64,000 nt of DNA from Atopsyche davidsoni (GCA_022113835.1 JAILWY010000002.1:8968501-9032500); one strand, 5' to 3'. Positions 9,425 through 22,887 are shown, numbered from the stretch's first letter. The notes: generated by a model from the letters alone, not told the origin. Program-made: numbers and translations.

Positions 9425-12400
9425 CTCAAAGATCCATAAGAATAAATATACCTCTTCACAGACATTTATTAAAAAAATATATTAATCAAATTAAAAATTA
9501 TATGGATTAGCTGTAATATTTAATAATAAATAATTTAGATGTGAATGTACATATATGAATATAACTGAAGCACCTGCGATTGCAATGAGGGGAATTCCAC
9601 CCAAACGAACTGAATATGAAACCTTTGACATTAGCCCGTTTAACACGGCGGCGCGAGGCGCGGGGGTAACTACCCGTGAGCGGTAATCGACTTACCCGCG
9701 ACTAGCCGCACCCCAACAGTCTGCTAATGATTTTAAATACCACCCTCACCCGACAGATTCGACGACTTTTCGCTAAACCAATAGGCTATGTCATAAAGGT
9801 TACTTCAGCGACACCTTTGCATATTGAAACCACTAAAATTTCAATTAAAGCCTTGGAGCGAATTTGGCTACTACTTGTGTTTAAGTTGGAGTTTTCGGTG
9901 AACTTCAAAAGATGCACTCATATTTTTATCCTAAAAACTATATTTAATTCTGAAGTAAAACTTTTTTTTCTGTTCAAAATTACGATACGTAATAAATATA
10001 CATTGCGATTTCTGCTTAAAAATAATTAATTTCACATGTTTACTAAAAAGCCGAATTTAGAAAATATTACACGAGTAACTTTCATATTCAACTTTTTTCT
10101 CAAGCTCAAACTCTATTCTAGTCAGGAATCTAATGACATAAATTATTAAATTAACAAAATTAAATCCTTTTTTACGAAATCGCAAAAAACTTGCATCCGT
10201 GGTGTTTGTACTCGTATAAACTAAGACATGAGCTCAAGACCTCGCAGTCTGCAAGCAAGCTGGCTTGTTATTGGGCCATAAAACGATTTTTAATGCTTTC
10301 AACATAATTCCCGTTGCTTTTCTCGTGTTTTGTTTTTTATTGTTAAGATGCCTTTTGAGAACGCGAAATTCCGCACATTGTATCCGCGCCTTTTCGTTAT
10401 TCTCTTAATTGACATAATGAGCGAGCCGCCTTCTCTTGGAATAACAATAAAGTACCTCTCACAATTACGTCACACAAAAACCGGGTCAAAGGACATTTTC
10501 TCTTTCATACCCTGGACGCCGCAGACGTTGCCCTTGAGTATTACTTTCCGCCCCCGACAATTACTGATTCACAACAATATAATAATAAATAAAAAAACTT
10601 CACAATGCGGCTTAAACAAAAGAATCCACAAAACGCAAAGAATTGTAAAAGTTGCACCGCTATATTCTTGCAACAAAAGGAAGTTCCTCGCGAAAAAAAC
10701 CCTCGCGTTCCGCCCGTCGGGGGTGCTTTTCTCTCGCGGTTAACGATGAAAAAACTCACCTCGACCTCAAAGAGTTCGCGAGATATAATTTGTTATACTT
10801 TATTGTTATATTGTAATATAATCGCAAAGTTTGCAGTTACCTTAAGCCCTCGATAAATTCCGGAACATCTCGGCCCCCGAATGAGACCATTATGTGATTT
10901 TAATTTGGCATAAATTTGCCCGAATAAAGTTTTATGGCGCGATTGTTTGGGTACGTTTTTATTAATTGTCGAATTTAGGAGAACGGAGGGGCTCAAGAGA
11001 TCAGTTTTCGGATATACCTTAGCTTTATTTAATCCCAAAAAAGTTTTAAAAGATTTTTTGTCGGTTTGCGTAGTGCGGTGTGCTCGGTTCTCTTACCGTA
11101 GCTACCGATCGCAATACCGGCCTAGTGTACACCTGAATAACTTATTAGTGGCACGCACTTGGCTTAACCTATATCACAAGTACCAAAGCTCATAATAAAA
11201 TCTCTCTATGATTAAGTGAGCATGTATTTAAGAACCTTTACGAAGAGAGTTATTTTATATGTCCAAATACATATTTTACTAAATAATAAACGTGTACTTG
11301 AAAGTATTCATACCGGTTCTGTAAATTATATTTTGCTATTGTGGGAGCTCCAAATATCCTGATAACTTGATATTTTATTAAAATGTAGACAGGAAGCTGA
11401 AAATATATGATTACATTGTTATTCGAAAACAAAGGTTGTTACTGAAATTTATAAATAAAATAATAATCCGCCTCGTGGCTACTCGTATTGAATTACGCGT
11501 CGATGTAAAAAAAATAAATAAAAATCATTTTGAAATATCATCAAACTAAATCATGTGTGCAAGTAAATTTGTTACAAAATTTTATTAAATTAGGAAGAGA
11601 TTACTTGAAGTTTTGTACAAAAAGAAATTCGACAAAGCAATATGGCAATTTACGATGTTTTAAATAGCTTTTGTGGATACATAAACGTCTCACGCGGCAT
11701 AATAAAAGACCTCAGCCGATAAAAGAATATTATAATACCAATAAAAATATCCACTCAAAACGATTCATACAAGTCAATTTTCCATACATAAATGCACGGC
11801 CTGAACAACTCTGGTATAATGTCGACTGAATAATACATGCGCTCCGCCGAGCGCTCGGCGCGATACGTTATTGATGGTCCCCGACAAGCTACACGACGGC
11901 ACCCATCCCCTAATTGAAGACGTTATTACACGGAAAGCGGAAAATTTCTTCTGGAAAATTGATGAACAGCGTAGACCGGAAAATTAATGTCATATAAAAC
12001 ACTAATAGATTATCTCTCAAGACGCGCTAAGCGATCAGCCTGTAAAGATGGATATTTTCTGATTTTTTTTTAACTGAATTTTTATATTTAGTCTCACGCC
12101 ATTGCTCGTCAGCCATGATTGCACAAGCAGTTGAATCCCAAACAGAATTGTTATGGGAAAAATATAAAAACAGTAGACTAAAATAAATCTGCCATAAAAT
12201 ACTCACACAGTACAATTGCAGACCGACGGAGAGTTCAACGTCATTTCACAATTGTTTTTTTTTTTATTATAAATAAATAGAATTTTATAAACATATGTAT
12301 TCACTAGTTACTAATTGAAATTGTATTTTAAAAAAAAACACACACACACACGTCGACTTGCAGTATAGCCAAATTAATTGGTTTTTTTTAATTTTCGCAA

Positions 12401-15400
12401 AAAACGTAATTTTAAACTACTCGGTGTGTATACTTCTCATATTTTTGAAATCGTACAAATAACAAAGGTAAGAGATATCCTCAAATGTAGTCTCTACCGA
12501 GACAAATACGTGGGATAGCTTGTGAGCATTATTCAAGAAATTTTAATGTGTTTCGCGTTCCGCTCTGTCACGTTACTTAACAATGCGTCTGTCTGCGAAA
12601 GCATGAAATTGTAATTCCACTTCAATTACAGCATTTTAGAAATCTCACTTTAATCAAAATTCTAGGACTTAGTCAAAATTATAACACATTTTACTTGCAA
12701 AGGTTTGGTTTTTAAATGTAACAACACCGCTTTTATACATTTTTAATTGAAGCTAGAAATGTCAGTAAAGTTAGTTTTTACTTTTAGGCACACGCATATT
12801 TACTTATTAAACGATGCATTCAATAATGGTATATAATTTCAGAGTGAGATGTAAAACGTTTATTTTTAAATCATTTGAGAGCATTAAATATTTAATAATA
12901 CATCTTTAAAAACCAAACTTATTTCTATCCAGTTGCTGCACAGCATACCAAATAGAGCTTTAATTAATTTCAAAAAATTCACAATCCAAATGAACTTTTA
13001 ACTAGCGACTTCACGAAACTAAAAACTTCGTTTAAAAAGTTTAATTCTTCGGAACAGTTAAATTTTCACTTCATTTTTTTTCAAAGAAGTTGATAGTATA
13101 AAACGTATTTTTTTATACGATAAGTCGGGCTAAGCGATTGCTAAAATATATCTTGCGTAGCTAATAGTGAGGCCACGTCCTTTTCGAATCACTCACATTT
13201 CCGCAGAACCGTGGCCTACGTGATGCAGGGCACCAGTAGTAGGCGGAAGTACGGCGCGATAATGTACAAGTATCCGCAGTACCTTGACCTTAAGGTCTGG
13301 GCAAAGAATTCTTGGGGTCGCAGTACGCGTAACTGCCGACTGTTTGCCATATCTCAACCCCCTACTTGTGGATTCTTTGAATACGCAACACTATGACGCC
13401 TTTGAAAACCCCAATAAAGAAAGCTGTATTTTCAGGCTGTCATTGCTGTTAAAGTTTATTATAATACATTCACAACTCATTTGACTAGTTTCTTGGAGAA
13501 CCAAACAATATAAGTAACAAACAAAATTCTCTATTGTTAAAAGGGTGAATGTTGGTTTGAATCAAATAATTTTTCGGACACGAGCACTAAAGTGATTACA
13601 ATGATTTTTGTTTTAAAAAAAATATTTTTAAGTTCCCCACCTACATACTTAAAAAGGATTTACTATCAATTATGAAATCAATATTTCGTAGTAGATTCCA
13701 GTATAAATGTACACATACACTTCGACCCTCTATATTTTCTTATATCTGAAAAATATAATTTTTTTTATTTACAACGTTTAATTGCAAGTAACTTGAGATT
13801 CAAAAATCGATTTTATATCTTTGTGAAAGTTTTAAAAATGGCTAGATTTTACATGAGGCCAATACTTAGCGGCAAATATAAAAAGTCGTTGTGCTCAATC
13901 TCTTCACGCCAGTATTGCATGCACGAATCATACCAAAGCCAAATTCTGCAAAATAAAATCAAAATCAAAAATCTACACAAAACAATTCTCCGCAATAAAA
14001 GCAACATGCAGCTTATTTGGATTACACGAACCAGAATATTCATATAAAAATATATAAATTTATATCCCAACACGTTTCGCAAACAATTTTAATCTATCCC
14101 TGAAGGTGGAACGTGAATAAATGAACGGAAATTTTTCCATGTCGGTTTTCGGTCACAAACGAAATAAATCACGCGTGCAAAATATAGATATTAACATCGG
14201 CGCAGCAAAAAAAAAAACACAGCCTCCTGAAAATGTTCACCCATCGATATGAATAAAAGTGTGCTCAATACCGGCATGAATATTTTCCCACTTCCCTTGA
14301 TTCGCGGCGGTGCACCGCGCCCGCGAGGACAGATTGCAAAAACCCATTTTACGTACTCTTAAAAATATCATCAGTGAAAAGAGTGCTCGAGGTGTGAGTA
14401 AGGATGAAGTAATCAGTTGATTAGTTAAAAAATAATTATTGGATTGGTAATGCAACAATAAATATGAATAACCAATTGGCAACGAGACTGAGAACATTTT
14501 TGTTCGTGAGTACTTTCTCTTTTCAACGGCTGTTTCAAACTGAAGCAGCCCTTGAAAGCCGAAAATACTCACAAATATAAATACTCGTAGTGTAGTAGTA
14601 AATTAAACCAGTGAATGCGTAAATAAGGACAGAAAAAATATATAGAATTAAGCCAGGTCTACAAACCACGACATAGTTATTATTTTTGTGTACTTTGATA
14701 ATAGGACAATAAAAATAGTAAGTATCAAAAGCAAAATAAAAATATTTTTTTACCAATAAAGTTTTCCAGCAGTGCAATCGTGCCATTAAATAGATATTCT
14801 TTCAATAATAAAACTCCAATTAGTACTTTAACTCTAAAATAATCAAAAACTTTAAAAACTTGATAAAAGTTGCATGTGGTCTATAAAACCCATTAACATT
14901 GCTTACCATAAAATATCTTTTAATAAAAATATAGCATTCAGTAGTTTGATACTATTTTTCAATAAAATTTACACCAGAAAGACTCCCTAAGTGTATTTAC
15001 ATAAGCTTTACAACACAAATTCTATGGTTGATTTTATAGTCAATAACTGAAAGGGTCTCATTGGGCATTTCAAATTAACTGCATTTTGAAATGATACAAA
15101 AAACCTTAGCTTATCACCTGCATGGCAACCAAAGAGGATTGCAAAACCAATAATCGAATACAATGAATTGTCAATGAGCCCGCGGCCCGGAGGGTCAGCT
15201 GACCGGTGACCTCTGACACGCCATCCTCCATTTTGTATTTTGCCACCAGTGACAGCGGCCATTTTGGGCAAGAGGTCAGTGCAGTGCATGCATTGTTGTA
15301 TTGTAGCCAGTCAGTCAGGGATGCGCTCGCAACGGATTAAACATTTTTACGGTCGTGTGAACTCCGATACGGTGTCGGACAGGCAACACTTTTTTATTTG

Positions 15401-18400
15401 CCTTGGGTATATTACTAAAAAATATTTGTTTTATTTAATATTAATATTGTGGCAGTAAAAATATTTTGTTCAAATTTTATTTTTTATTTTAAGCGAATCA
15501 TAAAAAATGCACACTAGAGAATGTACTTAAACTCAAACAGTCAACAGTCGGAGGTAGAGCAGATATTTGGATGTACAAAAAAAATATTCTTCCAAGAGAC
15601 GTTATACGAAAAGAGGAAAAAACATTGAATGATTTGCCGGTAGAAGCAATACGACTTTCGTATTACGTTATTTATTTGTTCGATATTTTACTACCCGGGC
15701 TTTCCGTTATTTGTGCGATACGGCAAAGTAGACTGTTTTGTGAGATCAACTTTTTACTCGTTGGGATATTGAAAAAATATTATAAAGATCTAGAATTTTA
15801 AGATGCTTACATTTTATATTTATTCAAGAATATAAACTTTCCAGATATGAAACACAGAAATGATTTTTTTTAGTAAAAATACTACTCTGTTTTAAAAGTA
15901 AAATAACATACGAGTTACTTTTCATTTCAAGTTATATTTGCTTTTTTGTTGTTCATTAAATTTAACTTTGAATATCATATACGTTAACAATTAAAGTTGT
16001 TTTATAATAAAGTAACAAATCAGTCGATTTCCATTTTTCATATAAGCGTAAAATTAAATGCCATTAAAATAAGACGATTGCGTATTTAACTTTAACGTTT
16101 ACACACAATTACTCAAAGTGTATAAAAGTAATGGCAACAAAGTGGTCGTTTTGTTGAATCTGAATATTGAACAAATAAGAATTAAACGGTCTTTTAAACA
16201 AATCATACTTGGAAACATACATACATGAGTTTTTATACATTTCAATGAGTGTATTTTTTTATTAAATCAATGGAGCACTTTGGATAAAAAGGAATATATT
16301 CCACGGTTCGCATTCACAAAGTATTGAAATTTATAAAGTTTTACGGTAGGTTTCTTTGACTATTAGAAGGCTATTAGAAGTACAATAACTATTTCTTTGA
16401 TATTTAGGAAGTAAAAACCACAACCTTAGTTAAGTTTTAAATTCTACTTAAAATATATCTGCTTTACGCTTTTTTTAATTCGATTAGTTCTTCGAGTGTT
16501 TTAATATAGGGTTTACTTTACAAAATCGTATCAAAAACAGCGTAATGAAGTAATCAATACTGTTAAAAGCAAAACTCTCCTCAATCTTTCACAATATTAC
16601 GTAACCGAGTCTTGAAACTTTTTTTTAAAATGGTAGCTTTCATAAAAGAAACTTCACTCTTCCATAGTTCGGCAAACAACCCTAACTTGTTAAAACAATA
16701 ACCCATAGCTCAGGGCAGCTCACGTGCCCCGCCGCACTAAAGCCTTTCCTCCCCTCGCGTATTTCACAGTTAGGCTCTGTTATAAAGATTAATTGAAGGT
16801 TCTTCCACACACTTGCTTTGTTACTTTCCCGGCCAACTTGTTAGCGGAAAGTTAAGCTACGGAAAGAAACTGCTGCACTTTGCATTCGCGGACAATTAGC
16901 ACGGCTGCAGGGGCGGCTGCAGGGCCGGCTGCAAAGGGTTAGAAAGGGAAGCTAAATCGAAAGAAAATGGTTTTTTGTTAAATATTTTAGCATTTATTTT
17001 AAGCTCCAAATTAATTTAAAATAAAAACTAATTGAAATATAAAAATCTAAAAGTGAGTTCATTTTTTTTAAAGACATTTTGTACTAGTGCAGGTCAATGA
17101 CAAGTAATATTTTAATAAAAACACACCTGCAAAGTGCAGCATTGTCAAACACCGCGCGCGGTTTCATAAAAATGTGCACAGCTGAAAAGCGCGACAAAAA
17201 AGACAATTGATCGCCCGCCGGCAGGAAATGTATTAAATTCCTTGCCGCGCCGAAAAATATGTCCGATGGAAATTCAAAAACATAATTACACCTAAACAGC
17301 CGGCCGCAGTGCGCCGCCCGACAGTTCCGCAGGCAAAAAATTGAAATATTTGGAATGGCACGTTAAAACGGCGCGCGCGTGAACCTGCCCACCCCGCGGC
17401 TTTCAACCTTCCGGCACTTGCTTTGTTTTTCAGAATTATAATCTAACCGTGGGTAAAAGAATACAAGCATCAATTTCAGTTGAAGTAAACAAAAAACTAT
17501 CTAAGCTCTTAAAAATCACCCAAAGAATTGAAAGTAATAATTATATAAATAATTGGCTTAGATAAAAAAAAATATATTATTTTATTAAAAAAGAGGATAA
17601 TTGAAATATAAACGTAGTACATGTCGCGATTTACATATTTGATATTTTTTAACAGCATTATTAATATAAATGAATATTATGAAAGTTACGATTAATTAAT
17701 AAGTCAAAGTTTTGACCATTCTCGCACTGGCTACATTCCCCGTACTAAGATTCTCCGCCGTTAAACTTTTTACATCTCGACCATAAATCATGCAGGATTG
17801 TGAGATGCGCTCTAGAACGTATTCTTAAGAGCTTATCGCAATTAAAACTGAAAGATGAAAATTATTCCCTGAAAAAGCGCTTAAGTTCCGCGGGCAGCGC
17901 TGTTTTGCCAAATTAATATTAAATCCGGTTGTTAAAATATTTGAGATGCTGTTTTTTTTTTTAAATTTCAGCGTTAACTTTGTAAAGATTTATTGTTTCG
18001 TATGGAAAAATAATTATAAACAAAAGTGATTTTCGTTTCACGGGGGTGCAAAGAAACGACTTATGTTGTAAACGTACTTTATTAAGAATTCATAAAAAAA
18101 GTGTCCCACCTGTATCGAGAAATATGGTGCCCTTTAGCAGGATTGAATAGTTGCACACGAGAACTATTTTTTATATTTTGTAATTTACAAATATTTTTTT
18201 TCGCAGCATGAAACTAAAAAAAAGTCCAGGGTAGTTTTCAGCCCATCAAACCTGGCGCTCGTGTCACGTGCCTTGATTATTTTTGTCCAGGGGCTGGTAC
18301 GCTCGCTTGGGCGGAGATGGAGTTCGGAGGACTTAATCACGATTACTCATTTATTTCATTGCTGTCATCAATATTGACAGCTGCCAATGGGATTTCTCTG

Positions 18401-19086
18401 CCAGGATTAATATCAAAAAACATTCACTATATTCGTCGTAATACTCAATCAATAAAAACATAATAGTATCTGCCTCAATAAGGGCATGAGAATTTTACTT
18501 TTGGGTTTTTTTATATACTATTAGGCCAACGATATAAGAATAATCACAATTATAACTCTTTAGCCATAATGCAAAAAACACTTTGATTTATTCACGCTCA
18601 GTGAACAGTTTTTATTTAAATGAATCTTTGTTTGAAAACTTCAACAGGATAAGCTGACGAAACTTGTCACAGTGAAAATAAAAACGAGGAAAAAATCGCA
18701 CAATACTTTTTATTTTAATCAAAGCGGAATTTAAACAAGTACTTTCAGGCTGAAATGTTAAAAACAGCAATACTGGCAACTGAAAATGTACAGGTATAAT
18801 GTAGAAATATAGTACCATGGTGTTTTATTTTTCATTTTCTTCAGCAACAAAATCTAGCACGTGATAATAGTATACTTTATATTACAAGCTTTCGCCATTT
18901 TGGTAAAAAAATTAATGTCGCCATTGACTGGCGGAAAGGGTGGCTGAAAATTTAAGCGTCAACGTAAGCGTGTATAACAAGTGTAATACATCCGCCCAGG
19001 ACCGCAGGAAATAATATCAATTCCTAGCGCGGCGGCGGCCGATCCGGGGCTCGCGATAAACGCGGCAATAAAGAGGCTGAAGGCCC
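9425..19086. other. Non-coding DNA, no gene recognised
   Basis: Mostly AT-rich sequence with scattered GC/CpG-rich patches (about 9640-9730, 11820-11940, 15170-15340, 16700-16940, 17140-17420). An exon-like open stretch at 13190-13396 is discussed under findings. No transposon ends or convincing exons were found in these 9.7 kb. Confidence 0.45.
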
Positions 19087-19246
19087 CGCGCCCTTCTGCG
19101 CCCTTCCTGCGCCCCCTGCGCCCCTTGCACCCCCTGCCCTGCCTGCGCCCCTAGCCCCCTGCCCCCCTGCCCCGCCTGCGCCCCATGCGCCCCTTGCACC
19201 CCCTACCTAGCCTACGCCCCCTGCCCCCTGCCCCGCCCGCCCTAAT
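19087..19246. repeat. C-rich imperfect minisatellite
   Basis: Irregular 9-12 base units around CTGCGCCCC, CTTGCACCCC and CTGCCCC repeat for about 160 bases. The + strand is strongly C-rich and the - strand G-rich, with many runs of four or five G. It creates an open frame on the minus strand (19017-19199, rich in Gly, Gln and Ala) that is only a product of the repeat. Confidence 0.85.
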
Positions 19247-19650
19247 ATTTTTTTAGTGTTAGAGCCCACTTGTAAGAAGAGGCGCTGGAAGGGCCGATGA
19301 TGATGAGTATTTGTGTTTGTGGCGCTTCTGGAAATGGAAGCGATGCGTCTGCCGTTCGCTTGTGTACAATATTGAATTCTGTTTGGGAAAGGACCATTTC
19401 GGCTCCGGGAATTTTCTATTGTTGATTTTTTGCTGAATCCAATATAAATTTACAAAATGTAGCTTTTTAAAGTGTATATGATGCAAAAAATAACACAAAT
19501 ATTGTGCATGTTCTCAAAATGTGAACTTACTCAAAAATGTAATAAATTTATTAAAAAAATAATATTATTCATGATTAAGGTATTGTTTTGCATTCTCTAG
19601 ACATAGCATAACACTTTTAGAATTTTTAATTATTCATGATTGTTTCTTAA
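19247..19650. other. Non-coding DNA
   Basis: AT-rich sequence between the C-rich minisatellite and an HHR-A insertion. Nothing recognised. Confidence 0.5.
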
Positions 19651-19664
19651 ATAACATATATCAA

Positions 19665-19880
19665 TCTTATTGGGGGACAAGGCATTTGATTGGTGAAGAT
19701 CCATTATTATAATGATAAAAGTAACTTTGTATACATCATCAGATGCATAACTAAACTAGCAAGGCTAGGCTAGTTTAGTTATGCATCTGATGATGACCTA
19801 GTCTATTTGGTCGAATCTAGTAATGCAAAAAATATGATAAACTCAAAGTGAAGACGGAATACAAAGTTACTTTTATCATT
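19665..19880. mobile_element. HHR-A foldback element
   Basis: A 216-bp insertion between matching target duplications. The left arm is a minus-strand HHR-A copy: outer 3' end GACAAGGCATTTGATTGG, then the ATAATGATAAAAGTAAC block. It has an internal deletion and ends in the start of the hammerhead core. The right arm is a plus-strand copy with a whole hammerhead motif and a 3' end truncated after TTTTATCATTATAA. The central junction is itself an inverted repeat (ACTAAACTAGC/GCTAGTTTAGT). Confidence 0.8.
19783..19826 (+). ncRNA. Hammerhead-ribozyme-like motif, HHR-A copy 2
   Basis: GCAT (19783-19786), CTGATGA (19787-19793), stem II GACC/GGTC (19795-19798 with 19809-19812), GAATC in place of GAAAC (19813-19817), TA, cleavage triplet GTA (19820-19822), and ATGC closing stem I. 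The substitution in the GAAA core should impair catalysis. Confidence 0.65.
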
Positions 19881-19894
19881 ATAACATATATCAA

Positions 19895-20732
19895 ATTATA
19901 CGGGACAACTTTGCTTTTACCAAACGAAAATAAGCGCGCTATTATTATCACGAATCAAAGAGCTAATCAACCCTATCAGTTATTTAATACCATTATAGGG
20001 TAAGGGTCGGATGACAAGATTGATCAAAATTTCATATAAAACTTGATTGACGGGTTCTGCCATCGACGCCGACAACAGAGCTCTTCAAACAGAGGCCGCG
20101 GGTCCTCGAGGAGCGCCGCAGGACCTGTCAGAGGACCCGCACCGCTGAATATCGAATTATGCCGGGGAGGTCCGAAGCAGTCGGCCTGAGGTACGCGACC
20201 ACACCTCGACAGTTAACTCTGGCTATTCCGTTTCATCGCCCGATCAATCTGGGAGGTGATTATACTGTTACACGATAGCGCGGTAGCTTGAAAACGATGA
20301 TCACGGAACGGTCACAAACGCTTCTACCGAGCTCCCGTACGTTCCAAAAACTTCTCAATGCATCGCCAAGCCATTCTCAAATGATCGAACGGCCAATACG
20401 CAGTCTTTGAGATTTAAAGGTGTCCAGCGGTTAGAGACAGTCCTCGACAGGAGTCCTCGGGAGTCAGTCCTCGACAGTGTTAATATAAATATTGTGTTGA
20501 TATAAATACTCTGTTTTTGAATAAGTTAAATATAACAAGTGTGAAATAAATATTTTTTTTAATTGTGGACCCGACCAGTTGCAATACTGTCGCATCCGTA
20601 ATGTGAACTTATCATACGCGAGTATCTGTTTATTTCATCGCGCAATCGCTACGTAGGAAAATTATATTATCGCATTTGTATTGTGATTTTTTCATATCTC
20701 AAAGGTTAATGCGAAATTTTCATGTGTGATAA
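19895..20732. other. Non-coding DNA with a GC-rich block, possible degenerate LTR
   Basis: Bases of about 20040-20480 are GC-rich and end in a direct repeat of CAGTCCTCGACAG/GTCAGTCCTCGACAG. A stretch like an LTR R-region follows (TATAAATA, AATAAATAT). No matching second LTR or protein fragment is visible, so this is only a suggestion. Confidence 0.25.
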
Positions 20733-21040
20733 ATTTTTGATTGATATGATTAAGTACATTTTTTAGCAAATTGAAAAATGTTTAAAGAAACTCTCAGATA
20801 AATATCATCATGACTTGTGCGTGATTCGAACCCGCATCCCCACGCTTACATGGCTGGTGAATTAAACCAATTATGCTAACGAGTCATCGGTACTAATCGA
20901 GAACGTTTAACAATCATATCCTATATATGAAACTAAGTACTTATTATTATGCCAATTAAATATTGACATGCAAAACTAGACTTTTAAACCGAAGTACTGA
21001 GTGAAGCATTTAATCCGATCTGGATATTATTACTTTTAAT
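20733..21040 (-). mobile_element. tRNA-like repeat, long copy with 5' leader
   Basis: Read on minus, this has a leader (about 20966-21040, like the 24990-25060 region), then the tRNA-like domain 20809-20886 (starting ATGACTCGTTAGCATAATTGG, B box GGTTCGAATC), body and tail. The leader shows that the tRNA-like domain is internal rather than at the 5' end. No target duplication was found. Confidence 0.6.
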
Positions 21041-21072
21041 GTCTATTTAATTTAGCCGATAAACGTACTTGT

Positions 21073-21095
21073 TATATATATATATATATATATAT
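21073..21095. repeat. (TA)n microsatellite
   Basis: Alternating TA run immediately left of a foldback element. Confidence 0.95.
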
Positions 21096-21097
21096 TA

Positions 21098-21265
21098 GTT
21101 TTTGTGAAGACCATCCCACTAAATACGATTTTGCCTAATACAGAGAATTTCTTTAATCATTTTTCAATATGTGAAAAAATGTACTTAATCATATCAATCA
21201 AAAATAAAACCTGTATAGGACAAAATCGTACTTACTGTGACGGTCTTCACAAAAAACCAATATAT
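21098..21265. mobile_element. Foldback of the tRNA-like repeat's 'CTTCACAAAAA' tail
   Basis: Terminal inverted repeats of about 45 bases: TTTTTGTGAAGACC at the left end and GGTCTTCACAAAAA at the right, each followed inward by the GTACGATTTTG/CAAAATCGTAC segment. The middle is the plus-strand body of the tRNA-like family (ATGTACTTAATCAT). It could be read as a DNA-transposon MITE, but the same tail ends single-sided copies at 3571 and 26545, so a head-to-head retro-insertion is more likely. Confidence 0.6.
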
Positions 21266-22819
21266 GTGATAAATTTAATTCGTTTTACAAAACACTTACA
21301 ATTTTACGCATATTTTTTTAATATTTTAAATCTGTTTATGTAAATTTCCAAAGTGGACAGTCACTTAAGTTTAAAATTCATAAATTTATTTCGAATTAAT
21401 CATTTTTGTAAATAGTATCAAAAAAAAATTAATTTAAGTAATTTGTGTCTTATTTACAATGAAAGAAATCTTTAGTTCTTTAAAATCGACATGAATAATT
21501 TTTAGTATAAAATAACCACACTCTTCTCTTTCCGTATACATATTGATATAACAACGCGACTCAACCAAAAGTCTTCCAGCTAGTTTAACGTAATTTTTCT
21601 CGCCGAGTATAGACGATATTTGGTAGAAACCAGCGTTGTGTTTCCAGCGGGTTACTTATCCTTTATTTTATACGGCAGCTTCCCAGAAGGATTTCCTAAA
21701 TAGAGGCACTTCAAAGAGACTTTCATCTATAGACTCAACTAATTCAACATGTTCAAAAATTCACGTAAAATTCCAAGCGACCCTCGGAGGCGCTTTTCCG
21801 CAGGCCATTGAACGGTGCGACGTAATCAGCAGTCACTTAGCAAATAAAAATAACAGCCCGGCGAGGGCGAGATCAAACGCGATCCTCTTACGTGTGCAGG
21901 TCGGCCGGCCCGGACCGTGCCCGGGACTTTGCATGCGACGCGTGATTTGTGTACTCCTCCCCCGCTAAAGAGACGCCATTCTGCGGCGGGGGGAGAGAGG
22001 AATAAGAGTAAATAGGAAATAAACCACGGCGGGCCCTTCCCGCAACCAAAGGCGCATCCACACCGAGCGCCGCGCCGTCTGTTTGCACGTTTTTGAAAAG
22101 TGTACATTTTGAAACATTTGAGCAGAATTTCACGTGGATGTGAAGAGCGTGACTCAAAAATTTTTCGTGAAATTTGATTTGGATACAAACCTTTCAATCT
22201 CTAGTTAATTCAATTTTCTAGTCCGTTTTGCAAAAAATCGACTGCATCAATCAAAAAATTTAAATGCAAAAAGTTTGATACATCCCTTTTTTTATTTCTT
22301 ATAAATTTACTATTAATATGATAAATATGTGTTTTTCCGATTGAAGTGTAGAAATTTGGAGATTCGTCATGTCCCTTTTCCAAGAGTCCTAAACATTTAA
22401 AAGTCTTTTTTTCAATTGGATTTAAAATATTAAATATAAGCCATTTGCGATATATTATTTTAAAAATTAAAAAAAAAATCTTTATGAAACTTTGGTTTTG
22501 AAAAGTCGTCAATTTATCCAATTTTTTAACATCTTCAAGATTTTATTTTACCCTGAAAATGGACGATAATTAAATAATAAAAAATTGATGAATATAGTTT
22601 ATAGTTTTTTCAATACTCAGTAAAGAAATCAACTTTCGGCATTGAAAAAAAAAGTGACAATTAAATTTATTAAATGACACGATTTCGCCAGGTTATAGAC
22701 TGCCTCTGGTGTCCGATTGGATACCAGAGGCGATTAAAAGGCTGGAAGCAACTGCCTTAATGGAGTCTCACAAATCAAGCTTGTGTGCCGAGAGCATTCC
22801 GAAATTCTACGTCTTCATC
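21266..22819. other. Non-coding DNA, no gene recognised
   Basis: A GC-rich patch lies at about 21780-22080. A 103-codon open frame on minus (22210-22521) is rich in Phe, Ile, Lys and Asn, as expected from AT-rich DNA, and has no recognisable domain. Confidence 0.45.
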
Positions 22820-22887
22820 TTTACAAATATTATAATGATAAAAGCAACTTTGTATTCTGTCTTCACTTTGAGTTTATTAAATTTTTT

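Larger units (their letters stand above)
19651..19894. repeat. 14-bp target-site duplication around an HHR-A foldback
   Basis: ATAACATATATCAA occurs at 19651-19664 and 19881-19894. The first few bases of the right copy may belong to the element end, so the true duplication is 11-14 bp. Confidence 0.75.

Noticed and set aside
10330..10743. 137-codon open frame
   Set aside because: No domain, no splice or promoter context, biased composition, and overlapping frames of similar length on both strands.
21098..21265. Classical DNA-transposon MITE
   Set aside because: The terminal inverted repeats are real, but the same sequence is the 3' tail of single-sided retro-inserted copies elsewhere in the window. 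I therefore treat it as a foldback retro-insertion.
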